Part shown: positions 11,202-47,103 of the stretch, piece after piece
Numbering within the stretch: position 1 is the first letter of the stretch
How the letters are laid out: each line of letters opens with the position of its first letter
NCBI GenBank assembly: GCA_026874595.1
Contig: CM049310.1
Location: 48,743,058 to 48,807,057 of the forward strand
Direction of reading: 5' to 3'
DNA length: 64,000 bases
Source: Sipunculus nudus
Taxonomy: Eukaryota > Annelida > Sipuncula > Golfingiida > Sipunculidae
The notes under the pieces: generated by a model
What the model saw: the letters and a program-made list of their open reading frames with translations, nothing else
What the model was told of the DNA's origin: nothing
Database searches by the model: none
Position numbers and translations under genes: made by a program

Positions 11202-12531
11202 AGGTTTGGCCTTGTCACAGATTTAATTAGCCTTTCTCCCCTGGGGGCGATTCCTCTCACGGATCTCGTCAGAAGGTGGTTATAAGAACCTCATGGCTTC
11301 GTAATAACTATGAACATAGTAATGACTATGAACAAAATATTAATTAAATCTCCCTTCTGCATACCACAGGACTGATTTCATACTGTTTTATTAAATTAAA
11401 TTTTCCAGATTGAACATGGAAAGAGATTGATTTGATTTCTAATATATCTCTTTCAATGTTTCCATATGCTGTGGTACTAGCAAGTTAGAAAAGAAAATAA
11501 TTAGATTTTGTTTGGTTCCTTTGTAAATTTGCATTGATTTCACACGAAATTATGCAACTTCATACAAAACCTTTTTATTAAATAAGATGTTTTACCAACT
11601 GGGAATAGCCCTTTAGCGCAAGGATGCTCTTATGATGGTGCTACGCGAAAACTGAAGAAAACCTTGATTCCAAGGTCTCTACTCTGTCAAAAAACTTGGA
11701 ATGTATGCAATTTTTATTAGATATATGAATTTGCAAAATACACATCTTAGCTGCCAGTAACTTTCAGTTGCCTGTCGTAAATACGTTATTAAAGACAAGA
11801 ATACAAAGATAGTATCAGGCAGAAATGAGGCGTATCAGAGAGAAGAAAAGAACAAACTAACCCACAAGGAATGGAAGTACATGTAACTAAGAAATTTAAG
11901 ATTAGAAGATTTACAGTGATTTACATATGGTATACCATAAGCACTACATGGAGGCCATGAGGAAACATCAGCACAATGTAATAAAACGTCTTCAGAATAG
12001 ACACGGAGTCTGCCTGTCAAGATTACAAAGACGAGAGATTTATCCATAAATGGGAATGTGGCATTGGCCTTCCTGTTTTCAATATTTTTAGACTAAGAAT
12101 AAGAAATAGAATGGGTACTGAATTTCTTAAAGAACAAGCGGGATAGAAGGGAAGAAAAGGACCCGTGGATCAAATGTTCATTTTATGTAACCCCATGCTT
12201 TTGTTTTACTTTATACAAAGCATATGAATTTTTCCTTCAAGTTTGTGAAAAAAATTGACACATTTATCAAAAACCCTTGCAGTAAACGCCCCATGCAAAT
12301 CTTTACATTTGTGAGACTGCCAAGTCAAGCATAATTTCTAAACCAATTCTTCGTTGCTACTTCTATAAATATATAGAAGAACTTTGAAATATTCAGTTTA
12401 TATATTTGAAGCTGAAATCAGCAAGAGTCGAACTAGGGAATAGGGAAGAAAGCAAAGAAGAAAAGATCAGATAATGTAGCTTTCACCAAATTGAAAAAGG
12501 CGCACATAGCAATCTCGTGTATTATACATAC

Positions 12532-12534
<3 letters not shown>

Positions 12535-12591
<57 letters not shown>
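12535..12591. repeat. TA microsatellite
   Basis: An uninterrupted TA dinucleotide run of nearly 60 bases in the SURF1-ABCF1 intergenic DNA. Confidence 0.92.
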
Positions 12592-12595
<4 letters not shown>

Positions 12596-14153
12596 GTTTC
12601 CATAGTAATGTTATGCTTAGAAATTCAATATGCAGGAAACGCGTAGGATAATGAAAGAGATATTTGCAAAAAGAATTATAAAAGCTCTCCAAAGAAAATA
12701 AATGTTGAAAATATACTATAACGCCATTGGACCAGGAAATAATAGTGAAGACCAAAGACAGAGACGATCTACAAGTTAGTGAATCAAAAAAATTAGATTG
12801 GGAAAACCATGATGACCAGAACGTATTGAGATCGAGATGTAAAAAAGAACTTCATTGGCAAGAAGACAACGAGGGAGATCTAATAGAATAAGAAGCAATT
12901 TCACCACGGCATAGAAACAACCAGTGTAACAAAACATGAAAATATCGAAAGATGCGTTATATGACTGTTTGCGACACCGCTGGCAGGGTTGGTATATGAA
13001 TATCAGGAGGTATGGAATATATCAGGGGAGGATCGATTCTTTTTTTTTTTTACTTTTTTTATGCCCGAACCAGATGGCTATGTTTTACCCTTGTCTAGAT
13101 AATTTTTTTGTCAGCATTTTTACTTATAAAAGTTATGCATGGATTTTTAAGGAATTTTGTGGAGGGTTATAGGTGACATCAAAGAAACATTATTAATTGT
13201 TAAATTTACCTAGATCACCATGCCTTTTCATTCTTAAATTCTTTCTACATATTATTTTGCTTTCTGAATGAGGGCGATGTTTTTATCCCGGTCGAAGTTC
13301 AGGGCCGTTATAACTGCTTATTAGCCCCCCCCCCCCCTTTTCTGGAGCTGACCCAGCTGTGATCCAACCATAAGCATGCATAGATCCAGGATGAGATCCG
13401 TGATACAGACTTTTTTTTATTGTTTAATAAGAATACACATGCAGTAAAGTCCGATTTTTTTTCGGAACCTGGTGGAAGCATATATATATAAGCCTTCTTG
13501 TATATAATTAACGTTTTGAAGTGTTTTCCCAAAGTTTCAAAGAATAAAGTGTTGGACCTTTTTCTTTTGGCTAACCTTGTCTGATTTATCCATCTGTGTA
13601 AACAGTAAACGTTTCATTTTTTTCTTAAATTCTTGATTCGTCCATATTTCACAGTACCACACATATTTCACAGTAGGGAAAACAAAATTATAAACACATA
13701 TAATGCTCAATAATATTCATGAATTTATATAGAATAAACAAAATTATTAAGTTGAGGGATAATTCCTTCAGACGAAGTTTGAAATTTGCTATATATCACA
13801 ACAAGAGCACCTTTTTTCACCTTTGATACTGTTCCAAATTATAATTCCTTTAAATCATAATGTTTAAAATGTATATATTGGCACATGGAAAGAATACTTT
13901 GTATTTTCTATCAATCTATCATGATACATCTGATTTTTTTTTCACAAAATAATACATGTTGCAAGTAGGTCAAACGTTTTATGATATAACCATCAAATTA
14001 ATTGTAGATCATTTGTGAATTTTCTACAGTTGATAATCGTTGGGAAAAAAACGACTAAAACATCCACAGTATCAAGCCAAGGTTTGACGCTACAGTCAAT
14101 AGATGTCGCTATCTGCTAATGTGTTTTCTCTCGGTGATCCTGAACCAAGTGAA

Positions 14154-14218
14154 TGACGTTTCCATATGGCCTCGCTCTGGTTTCAGGAAATACCCCGGCA
14201 GGTCCATGTGTATGACGT
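14154..14218 (+). promoter_or_regulatory. ABCF1: Two TGACGT (CRE-half-type) motifs upstream of ABCF1
   Basis: TGACGT occurs at 14154-14159 and 14213-14218, 110-175 bases upstream of the ABCF1 start codon, with no TATA box nearby. TGACGT is the core of CREB/ATF sites, common in housekeeping promoters. A pyrimidine tract ending CTGGTTTCAG at about 14186 could also be a splice acceptor of a 5' UTR intron. Promoter placement is therefore uncertain. Confidence 0.3.
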
Positions 14219-14328
14219 GATAACCAGACGGTTGCGAAAACCGGTGTTGCGAAAAAGGACACAGCCTGTAAACACCCATTCCTGGGACAATACGGTGAAG
14301 ATCTGTCGTGTTGTCATCAAAAAGAAAC

Positions 14329-36470
<22,142 letters not shown>

Positions 36471-37925
36471 AACATAGGCCATTTTTATGTATATAATGCA
36501 CTGGTAAAATTAGACTGTCATTTTAAAAGGAACTGATAAACTGTCAACTTGAAATATCAAACATTACTCCACATTTACCGGTAAAAGTCATGAAACATTT
36601 CCACAGTGTATCAAAGGTCATTTGCAACTTTATAAACATTTGGAATATGCAATGTCTTTGTCACTGTAAGTGAAGTCATAATGTCCATTGTACTTAGTCC
36701 TTGCTTCTTTAATCGAAGTTAAATGCTCCATACAAGAAGTTGGGTGTCAAGTGAAACGGTTCATCCTGTGGAAGCAAAAAGTTACCATGTAAAGCAATAA
36801 AAAATAGTATGATAAAAAGTATATTAATATCCTGATAATTACTGCTGTTATATAGTATTATCATGAAAACCTCAGGGATGTTCACTGTGAGCTGGAGTCT
36901 GGAGATCATGGGTAGGTGTTCTCCTGTGTCTTGTTTAGCTATTCCTGAACTATTCATGCAAAAGAATTGCTGGTATTGGGTCCTCAGGTCTGCTGTAGAT
37001 TACTTTTATGGTCCCTGGTGAGGACAAAACCTCATACACTCATACAGTGGAAAATATTTATGAGGCCACCATTACATAAATACTGCCTGGGGAAAATAAT
37101 GACTTGAATTTCATATCTTAAAAGTGTGATATGAAATCACATTAATAAAATTATATGTATATTCAGATGAAGGGTATTGTGCTCGGAGTTATTGTTTGTT
37201 ACATAGACTGCTTTCAAGACCGCTTAAATACGTAATAATACAATGAGCAGTAACATTACCATCATTTTAACCATACCATAAGCATTAACAAATTATTTAA
37301 CGTATCTTGATGCTAGGTACCACAGCCTGTACAAAAAATTTTGAGGGTTCTGTAAATTACCTGCAAGTTGATCCAATTGAAAAATAGTTTGGTACCACCA
37401 AAGGTTATAACTTTGCATGTATAGTGTAATCATAGACAACTCTTCAATCACGTATGTAGAGTTGTTTGTTTCTATTATTTATTAATGGGATTGGTAAGTT
37501 GTATTTATTGATGACCCTTACATTTGGAAATTAATACAATTTATCCAAAACACTGGTGTCTGTTTTTGTAAAGTATTGTGACTATGCAAAAAAAAATGCC
37601 AATGCCTGTTTACCACATAAATACATATATCAGTTATTAATATTTACTGGTTTTTATAAATTTTTTCTTCAGGAAAGTATTGTTAGTTCATATTAAATGG
37701 GCTTTCTTGTCATATATAGCGTTTATGTAACCGGCAGAAGATGACCCTTTCATGGAGTATCTTCAAATGGGCAAGTTTATCATATTTAATTAGGTTTTGC
37801 ACTACTTTACTTTGCCACTTCCAGATGTTTATGTGAACTGATACCTCTGTAGTAAAACTTCTTCAGATTACCTCCTTAAACATATTGTAAAAGACCTTTA
37901 AATATAGAGAGCCTTGAAACCATCA
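36471..37925. other. Downstream of ABCF1, no gene
   Basis: Holds the ABCF1 3' UTR and plain AT-rich DNA. I see no gene or repeat that recurs in the window. Confidence 0.65.
36796..36801 (+). promoter_or_regulatory. ABCF1: Candidate ABCF1 polyadenylation signal
   Basis: AATAAA lies about 325 bases after the stop. Another AATAAA at 36466-36471 overlaps the stop codon itself and is too close to be the likely main site. Confidence 0.35.
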
Positions 37926-38313
37926 TTTTTAGCTCACCTGACTGTAAGTCATCTGAGCTATAGCGATCATTCTTTGTCTGTCATCCGTCCGGCCGTTTGT
38001 CTGTTAACAAGGAACAAATCGTAACCACTGGACCTGGAATCATCTAACTTTACGTCATCTGTTTTGAGGTCCATGAAAATCTCCTTGGAAACCTGGAATT
38101 AGGTCTCTGTTACCCATATTCTTCAAGCTATGGGGCTCCGAAATACCCCCCCCCCCCCAGAATAATGAAAAATTTGATACAAAAGCTCAAAATATCTGAA
38201 CAACTAATGCATTGATCACCATGGTTCTTTGCATGGATATTGATCATGGGGTGTTTCATCAGTTTCTGCAGAATGATGGTGCCACCTGTATTTTTTTTTC
38301 CATTTTTATAATG

Positions 38314-39588
38314 TTTTTAGCTCAGCTGACTATAAGTCATCTGAGCTATAGTCGTGGTCCATTGTCCGTTGGTCTGTCTGTCTGTCTGTCTGTCCGGATG
38401 TCCGTCCTTAAGACTGGCAAGTTTCGACACCATTGGACCTACGAATCTGAAATTCGGCATACAGTTAGATGTCCCCTAAATCTCCTACCCTGCCAAAAAT
38501 TGGGTCAATATGACTTCGTTCCTTTGAGATATTAAGGAAAAACCTCAATTTTTTATTAGAAATCTATTTTCACACTTCAGGACTGCCTAATATCAAAACC
38601 ACTCATCTGGTTTTCTTCATTTTTACCACAAATATTCCTCTTTATGGTTCCTATGTACATGCCAGAATTTAAGTCAGTATTATTTAATTTAAAAAAAGTT
38701 ATGGGCCCAAACATAATGGACTTTGTAAAAAAAATGAGGAAAGATATTTGGTCACTTAAGACCAAAAGAGTTAAAGGTAGGAACTTTTTTTCAGTAATAC
38801 TACTTTAAATAATCAAAATTTAATTGTATACCAAAAATTAGATCAAAATCTGTTAAATTTTTTTAAATATTGGCAAAAATATAAAATTGGTACCTTAAAT
38901 TTTGCCCAAGTTTGACCATGGCACGCTTTTTCCTGTAACTGCTGTGGATTTAATTTTCAAAGCATGTTTTTGTTACCATTTCAACTGTTAAAACAAAAAA
39001 TGTGAAACCAGTTGATCAAAAACTGTAGATTTTATTCAAGTTTTCAAGCACCATGTCACATATTGTTTACATCAAGCTAGTGTTATGCAGTTTACTAGAT
39101 CTCAGCTCCCCAGCTTCAGCTCTAAGTTCCTTAAATTTTGCATACAGTAAGATGTCCCCCAAATCCTCTACAATACTAAAAGTTTGGTCACTAGGACTGC
39201 ATTCCTTCGAGATATTAAGAAAAAACTTCATTTTTCCATTAAAAACCCATTGTTTCACTTTAAGATTGCCTAATATCAAGACCACTGATCTGACTTTGAT
39301 CATATATAATATACATATTTTTCTATACATTGGCTATGCATATGCCAGAAATGATGTCAGTATTGTGTAATTGATTTAAGTTCTAGGCCCAAACATAATG
39401 CACTTTGTAAAAAATCAAGAAATATATTTACTCTCTTAACATGAAAATTGCTGAACGTAGAAATGTTTTGCCAGGGATATAACATTATTTAATCAAGATT
39501 CAATTAGTTCTGAATTTTTCAAATTAATTACCAGAGAGCCTCTCTTTCTCTCTCTCTCCTCTGCTTTTTCTCTTTCTTTCTCCATCTT

Positions 39589-39638
<50 letters not shown>

Positions 39639-40998
39639 CCTAATTCCCTCCCTTCCTCCCTCCATCCCATTCTGTTGACAGGTACTATAAACTAGATACA
39701 TTAGCTATAAATGTTGATGCAATTTAGAAATGTGAATTAACTGAAATATTCACAATCACATGTATGTTATACTGTAAATTTATAGTAACATTTTGAAACT
39801 TGGATTAAAATTATGTAACGAAAAAAAGGAATAAATGCAAATATTGTTAATTTTTTCTTGGCTCAGTAGAATGGGGAAAAAAATTATTTGCTTTGTTTCT
39901 TCCTCTTTCTGTCTGTTTTAAATATTTAATGTTCATGAATAAATTTTTTTTTATAAGCACTGTTGAATTAAATTTCATATCCTGTATGTATATGCAAGGG
40001 TGTTGTAACTCTCACCATCCCCTTCTTCATCCCACTGAGGCTTTGCTCCTTGGCACTGTGAACAATAGTTCAATGGCTATAGCATAAAATTTAATAATTA
40101 AAGAAAATATCTACAGAGAGACAGAGGTGTTATAACTCTGATCATAACACAACACCCCCCCCCCCCCCCCCCCCCCCGTTATGGGACGTTATGGCAACTG
40201 TATACATATCATAAAATTGATAAAAAAGGTTTACCAAATAAATTGGATCTCATCAGACAAATGTGTAAACTGTTGAACTGTCAACAGCTTATCAAAAAGG
40301 TAACCAATGGAAAGGCATGGTCAGGTCTCAAATATTATTTGCAACATTTTCTTCAATCATATAAACCAACCATGGCCCAGATTACCTCTTCCTCTCAAAC
40401 ATTATCTACATTTCATCATATTTTTAAGATTTTAACCTTCCAGGTGGTTCAGTACTGTTGACCATTTGTCCATAGGTACCTATGTACATGCCAGAAATTA
40501 TGTCAATATTGTGTAATATGTAGACGTGAGGGGCATAAAAATAATGCACCTTGTCAAGACCGATCTTGTCAAGATATCATGTCATACAGTCACAAATTCA
40601 TAAATCCCCGCATCAGCATAGTTAATCATAACCTTGTATCTGTCAAATTGAACTCTTGCAGTTTTCCATACACTATAGATCCTTCAACAAATAGCCTTAT
40701 CATCATTATACCACTGCTTAGCATACTGTCATTGCATTCATATTTGCTCAAATAAACTGCTTTTTTCGACCCCTCCCAAATAAATAAAAAATAAACCACT
40801 ATATTTTACTCCATATTAATCCATCATTCAGGTTTTTCATATATCATTTACTCACATATTACATTATATTCCTTTATAAAAGCCCAACATGACCATGATA
40901 TTCTTAGCTTTATCTACTCAATATAGTATCACAATGGTGATACATTTATAGTCCAATCATGATCAGCTGAGCGCCGTGACCCATGGGTCCCTTGTTTT
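38314..40998 (+). mobile_element. Repeat family B, copy 2, nested inside element A
   Basis: Same start and end as copy 1 (TTTTTAGCTCAGCTGACT at left; CAGCTGAGCGCCGTGACCCA then TGGGTCCCTTGTTTT at right). Internal units match at GACTGCCTAATATCAAAACC. It also contains a CT-rich stretch (39537-39640) and a C23 tract (40155-40177) not seen in copy 1. Confidence 0.8.
39537..39640. repeat. CT-rich microsatellite
   Basis: A TC/TTTC pyrimidine run including about 30 bases of pure CT. Confidence 0.88.
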
Positions 40999-42400
40999 TT
41001 TTTCTATTTTTGAGACCTCAAAAGATGCCGTCATCTGTTAACAGGGCACAAATTGTAACCACTGGACCTGGAATCTTCTCACTTTACATCCAGAGATGTC
41101 CATAAAAAGTCTTCTTGGAAACCTGGAATTGAGTCTCTGTTGCCCATATTCTTCAAGCTACAGGGCTCCAAAGTACCCCTCCAGAATAATGAAAAATTTG
41201 ATTCAAAAGTTCAAGTATCTGAACAACTAATGCATTGGTCACCATGATTCTTTGCATGGATATTGATCATGGGGTGTTTCATCAGTTTCTATGGACTAGT
41301 GGCGACACCTGTATTTTTCAATTTTTTACTTTTTTTTTTCTCTATTTTAGACCTCAAAAGATGCCGTCATCTGTTAACAGGGCACAAATTGTAACCCCTG
41401 GACCTGGAATCTTCTCACTTTACGTTCCGAGAGGTCCATGAAAAATCTTCTTGGAAACCTGGAATTAGGTCTGTTACCCATATTCTTCCAACTATTGGGC
41501 TCCGAAGTACCCCCCCCCCCCCCCCCCGAAATAATGAAAAATTTGATACAAAAGCTCAAATATCTGAACAACTAATGCATTGATCACCATGATTCTTTAC
41601 ACGGATATTAAAAATGGAGTGTTTCATCAGTCTCTGCAGACTGGTGGCACCACCTGTATTTTTTTTAATGATTTTTTTTTCTCTATTTTGAGACCTTTAA
41701 AGAGCTGTCATCTGTTGATAGGGCACAAATAGTAACGACTAGACCTAGAATCTTCTTTCTTGACATGCTGGGAGGCCCATGAAAAAGTCTCCTTAGAAAC
41801 CTGAAATGAGATCTCTGTCACCCATATTGTCCGAGCTATGGGGCTCAGAAGTACCCCACAGAATAATTGCAAATTTGATACTTAAGTAGGGCACAAATCA
41901 TAACCATGGGACCCAGAATCTTCCAACTTGACATCCTGAGACTTCCTCAAAAGTTCTCCCCAGAAACCTGAATTTGGGTCACAGTGACCTATATTCTCGG
42001 AGTTTTGGGGTATGTTTGAACACCCCAGAAATAATGTAAAATACACACAAATTGCCAGATTCCTCATGAAAGGCTGGTTGGATTGTCATCAAATTTATCG
42101 TGCTTATGGGTCTTGATGAACTTAAGCTAATATACATGAACAATGATGCCACCTATCTTAATTGGTTGTCTGTGCAAGGACATATTATTAATATATCAAT
42201 GGGCTTAGCGTTATGACCCATGGGTCACTTGTTTTTTTTTTATAATTTTCAAGATACCTAGCATGGCATTTTCTTGATATAAATTTAATCTTCATCCATA
42301 TATTTTAAGAGCATAATGTGGATTTTCTGATATTGGATAGATCCTGATTTTACAGATAAATTATAAAAAAAATATTTGCAAAATCGTTTGAAATCATTTA

Positions 42401-42673
42401 AACAGGTTCCCACCCCTCCTTGAATTCCTGGAAAATCCTGGAATTTTGAATACTTCCTTGAATGTCTTGGAATATCCTGAAATTTTCAAAATCTATCTGA
42501 AAACTCCTGGAAAATTATCATTTGACTGGCAAAGTGCTTGAGTATTGAATCTGTGCATCACATACCTGACAAGCGTTGGTACACATGATGTTATATAAAT
42601 CATTCACAGTCCCTGCAGTTGGCTTCTTGCTAACCAATGTGGTCTGTTGAGTAAATGCCCAGAGGCAGCACTC

Positions 42674-42704
<31 letters not shown>

Positions 42705-43940
42705 ATTTACCAAAACAGATGTTAGTAAATTCCAGAAAAAAAAAGGAAAATGTAGCTCTCAGTCTGTTTGTTGCAGCCATTTGTGAGTGATCAACCAGCA
42801 AACAGTTACAGTAGATTTCAGATTCTTATTTGATAAAGATCTCCGTCTTAAAAAAATAATCCAAATTAAAAATTTGGAGGGTTAATAATCAGTTACAATT
42901 AAATCGAGGGCTTGCAATTCCATGCATTGATTCTTCAATGCATTGTTACACTCCTAGTGTAATGTGTGCAGTTTATCACTCTTCATAAAAAAAAACAATT
43001 TGTTCAACTTCAAGAATGATTAATTTAACCTGAACCTTCACTGAATGAATTAACATTAACTTTTGCTAAGCATTTGATATAGCAGTTCATGTAGAGTATC
43101 GAAAACTTAATGAAATGACCAAAGAATAATAAAAATTTTATGTCTTCATTTGTCATGCAGTTAGTCAAAAAATTTTGTTCTACATGAAAGAGATTGTTCA
43201 AGAATAAACATTTTTAAATGAGCCCTCACTGAAAAGTGTTTTGTGCGTTACAACCAAATACTGTTTTTGATAAAATCTGTAGACTGATTTTGTGTTTATC
43301 AGGGTTTTTATCATTGGAGGTTTACAGCAGCTGTGTAATGCAATCTCCAGGACTTGCATCTGGATATCACAAAATGTTTTTTATTGTATTTGTGCTTGTG
43401 GTCAGTAAATTATTTATGACAGACTGTAATAAAATCTTCATTCTTAACAGTATATCATATACTTTGTGATCAGTATAAAGTTTTCCTTGAGCACTATATG
43501 TGCTTTTTTTAAGGAAGACTCTATGCTGTTAATTCCTTCACAACCAATTACAGTGCTTAGTAAATATATGATGTTCACAATTTCAGAACTCTTTTATGAA
43601 GAGTGATAAAATGCCACCATTTAATAACTAAATGACAAACTAAGACAAATTTAAGTAATTCTTTTCAATAACTTTTCAGTACATTTCGTTAAAATTTCAG
43701 GCACATTTTGGTTTTCATTTAGTATTTCAGGAACTTATTTTAGACACTTAATTGTAAGAATAATTGGATTAAACACACATTATACATGCCCCCTACAGCC
43801 AGCCCTAAAGTCCGCCTTGACAGTGTAAATCATCGTTAAGTAGGAAAATTTTCATACACACCATGGACTCCTGGAAAATCAAACTTGTTGTCCCGAAAAA
43901 TCCTGGAAAACTGGTTTGGCCAAGGTGTAGGAACCCTGTT
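42401..43940. mobile_element. Possible 1.5-kb element with imperfect inverted ends
   Basis: The left end reads AACAGGTTCCCACCCCTCCT and the right end CAAGGTGTAGGAACCCTGTT; the reverse complement of the right end is similar to the left, allowing gaps. Both ends are followed inward by CCTGGAAAATCCTGGAATTT-type sequence or its reverse complement. The interior has a G29 tract at 42674-42702 and no transposase frame. Imperfect ends make this tentative. Confidence 0.45.
42674..42702. repeat. G29 homopolymer
   Basis: The longest pure G run in the window. Confidence 0.9.
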
Positions 43941-46900
43941 AAAATAAACAGCTGACCAGTGGCCCAAGCAGCTCTGTTGAAACTGCTCGCCTTGGTACGT
44001 GTCCTTCTTGTTTCAAACTGTGACATAGGTGGCAGCATCGGCTGAATGAACTTGATGCCCATTTTACCAAATGGTAATATGTGCTTTTAGTGTGTGTATG
44101 TGGATCTGAAAGTCCTCTTGAGTTTGAAGGCTGGTCCTTTGTCTGTCCAAAAGTTTAAAAGAGAGATTCATACAGGTTATAGGGATTTTGTAAAAGTGAA
44201 CATATAGGTCATGGTGACCTTTCTTTTTCGAACCGTTAGGAGGAAAAAAATAAAGAAACCTGAACGTGAAGCACCTACGTGAAGGCATTACATCTGAAGT
44301 TGCGCTTATTCTTCTCAAACATAATACACCATTGTTTCAGCCAAGCTTGAAGGAGTTGGAAATTGGTGATCTTAGCTTTTAGTTCAAATTTGTCGAAATA
44401 ATGGATATTTCTGGACCTTTGAAGTGCTACAAGTTTATCTATCAGATTTGGGGTTTGGGGGTCCATGGAGAGAGGAACAGAGATATGTTTTGCGATATTA
44501 AATAATTTCACTATTATGAGTTGACCTCTCTAGTAAACATTTATACACAAGAGCAGATTTTCAGAATTGACTCAAACTTCGACCCCTAATTATTACCCTT
44601 TTTATCAATTAGGCAACAACTGAAGAAAATTTATAAATAATTTGACTTCAAATGAAAAAATAGGCAACACGTACTGAAGTTGTCTTCACCAAAGGATTTT
44701 TCATATCATGTGCCTTCAAGGTGAGCCTGCTTCCAAATTTTTTACCTCATTTATCACCTGTGGTCAGGATATCCCTTCGTGCAAGGTTATCACTATAAAC
44801 AATAGGTTCTTTCAGCGTAATGAAATGATTATAATTTTTAGATTAACAGATTAATGACAGCCAAGTACCATTTTTACCTCAGCAATAAAAATAAAGTGGG
44901 TAATTATTATAAAGATATGCTTCGTCCAGACATTGTCACAATGCGACTTGCGAACAGACAATTATTCAAGAATGTAAAATGTCACCGAGAATGACATTTT
45001 GACTAAAAATGCAACGAAAGGTCACAAACGGTTTCATATGTGTAAATTGTCAACATTTTAGTATGCTTATTGAACTTTGGTGTCATTTTGAGATGAACTA
45101 AACTGGTGGTGCCTTTTATATGGCCTTATTTGAACTCAGTTTTAATCGTTGTCACCATTGAATGTTTAAATTATTAAACGTATCAGGTCTTTTTAACTGA
45201 AGAAGGCACTACCATATTCCGCACCATGACACGAGTGAATAATATCATTCAAATTATCACGAATATACAGAATTTCAGCTTATAGGATTCCATTAATAAC
45301 ATGACGAAATCACATTTCATGTATGGAAGGATCTGTATTTTAACTATACATCTATTAACCGCCGAGACCACGATGGCGAGAGGGAGACGGCGGGGTTGAC
45401 TTAGGAAAGTTCTTCCCTTGGTGTTAAATTCCTTGAGTACACCATGGCACTCCACATGCCATTTAATACTACTAAACCAACTTAAGACTGGACCCTCATC
45501 TCTACAGAATAAACATCTCTTTATGCATGTAAATCCCCGCTCATGTATTGTCGCTGTGACGGTAAATGTACGGGCCCGGCAACCGGTCCAGTTCTTCTGA
45601 GCACACCGTCGTGACGGATCAGTGGAACAAAAGCTTACCTGCTTACAACCAGACGGCCCTGAAGAGGGCCCCGCCCCGGTGTGTGGGCTCACGTGAATAC
45701 CGAACCCGTGTTGGACGCTCAGGCGGTCACACCCACACAGCATTTGTATATCAACAGACCGCCTTTACAAAGATAATCAGCTTTGAAAAAGCAGTTATAG
45801 CGCTTTCATGTGCTTCTATATTTTTATTGTATGTCTCTGCGTCTGCGATTCCTGTTGTGGCGTACTAAGTTTCCTGATGTGACGCACGTTTCAATTATTG
45901 CGGCGTACCTCCCAAGAGTACTACCTCAAAAGTTCAGGTTCAGGCCCGACATATCGTTACAGTTTGAACAACATAGTCCAACATCAGTGTTAAAACACTG
46001 GAGAAATTTATTGCGAATAACGCATTCTCTCGTTTTTTTAAAGCTCGGGTGATAAATTGAGAAACATGGATTTTCTTTTATTAAGACAATTAAAAAATAT
46101 ATATATATGAATTAAGAAGATGGGGTTTATAATGGTATATTTAGTTAAGTCGTAACATGAACAAATGCATTGCAGCAAACATGAAGTGTCCGAACATCAG
46201 TGCATTGCGAATGGATTTGTTCATGGTAATTATAAGTTAACACGCGTAACTCTAAAATACAGCCCGAACCTTGGCAAGACCCCCTCTCATCCATACCCAA
46301 CTGATTTGTAAAACAGGTGGCATCACCATTCCTGTTCAACTATAAAAGCCACATGTTTGCAGAGTCCATGACTTGCCAGAAAAAAAATCATGAAGTCTTG
46401 AGAATTCATGAACAAATAAAATTCCATAGAAATAAGGTTGTAGATGGCGCTATAGGTCTTGTTCTAGGGGCACAGTTATCTAAAGTCAATTGACACTCGG
46501 CATTTCTGAACCACTCATGAAGGAATTCCTAAGTAATCTCGATAAATAATGTTTTGTAGAAATAAACCGAAGTTATAGCGCTTAAACCTTGAACAATAGG
46601 GAAAGTTACCCAAGATCCCCATTTGGGCAAACCAAAAACAAAAATAAATGTTAAACTGAGAAATCCCAAATGTTAAAATTCCATAGAGCGAATCATTGGT
46701 AGTGCCCCAGTTATTGTGCAACTATCCTAGGTCCATTGGCACACCAACTCTTCCAACAACCAAGGGTGTCACTCCTGAAAAATCTTTTTCTTCACTGCAA
46801 ATTGTACTAAAACCAAAAAAATATGAGCTAACCATCATTCTCACAATTACGGGGTTGAACCCATTTTTTATATTTTATTTTAGTCTCATGATCAGCATCT

Positions 46901-47030
46901 AAATGGCTACGCTAAATTTAAAATGAAGATGCATATTTTTTTATCTTTTAGGATCAATGATAAATGAACAGGTTAAAATGAAAAAAAAAGAAATAATTGT
47001 AGCTGGCACGACAAGTCACACAATATGGAT
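43941..47030. other. Intergenic DNA, no supported gene
   Basis: I find no recognisable gene. Position 45540-45730 is noticeably richer in G+C and CpG than its surroundings. The longest frame is 164 codons on the minus strand (45249-45743), Cys-rich at its N-terminal part, without a motif I recognise. Frames at 43805-44511 on the minus strand are likewise unassigned. Confidence 0.6.
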
Positions 47031-47033
47031 GCT

Positions 47034-47036
47034 CTG

Positions 47037-47103
<67 letters not shown>

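Larger units (their letters stand above)
10374..14328. other. Intergenic region SURF1 to ABCF1
   Basis: About 4 kb separate the two genes. It holds the SURF1 3' UTR with candidate poly(A) signals, a TA microsatellite at 12535-12591, a C13 tract near 13325-13337, and the ABCF1 5' region. Short open frames here (for example 12936-13172) resemble nothing I recognise. No tRNA gene or TATA-driven promoter stands out. Confidence 0.7.
37926..42231 (+). mobile_element. Repeat family A, copy 2, interrupted by element B
   Basis: Starts TTTTTAGCTCACCTGACT with arm AGTCATCTGAGCT. The interior has several tandem units of about 330 bases, each with GGGCACAAATTGTAACCACT, GGAAACCTGGAATTAGGTCT, CAACTAATGCATTGATCACC and a poly-T end. 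It ends GGGCTTAGCGTTATGACCCA then TGGGTCACTTGTTTT. The sequence 38314-40998 is a complete element B inserted in the poly-T part of a unit, after which the A units resume at about 41015. The outermost right unit is diverged. No protein is encoded. Confidence 0.8.

Noticed and set aside
42604-42801. Poly-proline frame on the minus strand
   Set aside because: Produced entirely by the G29 homopolymer.
43805-44511. Three minus-strand frames of 78-85 codons in series
   Set aside because: They are in different frames, lack convincing splice sites between them, and resemble no reverse transcriptase or other family I know.
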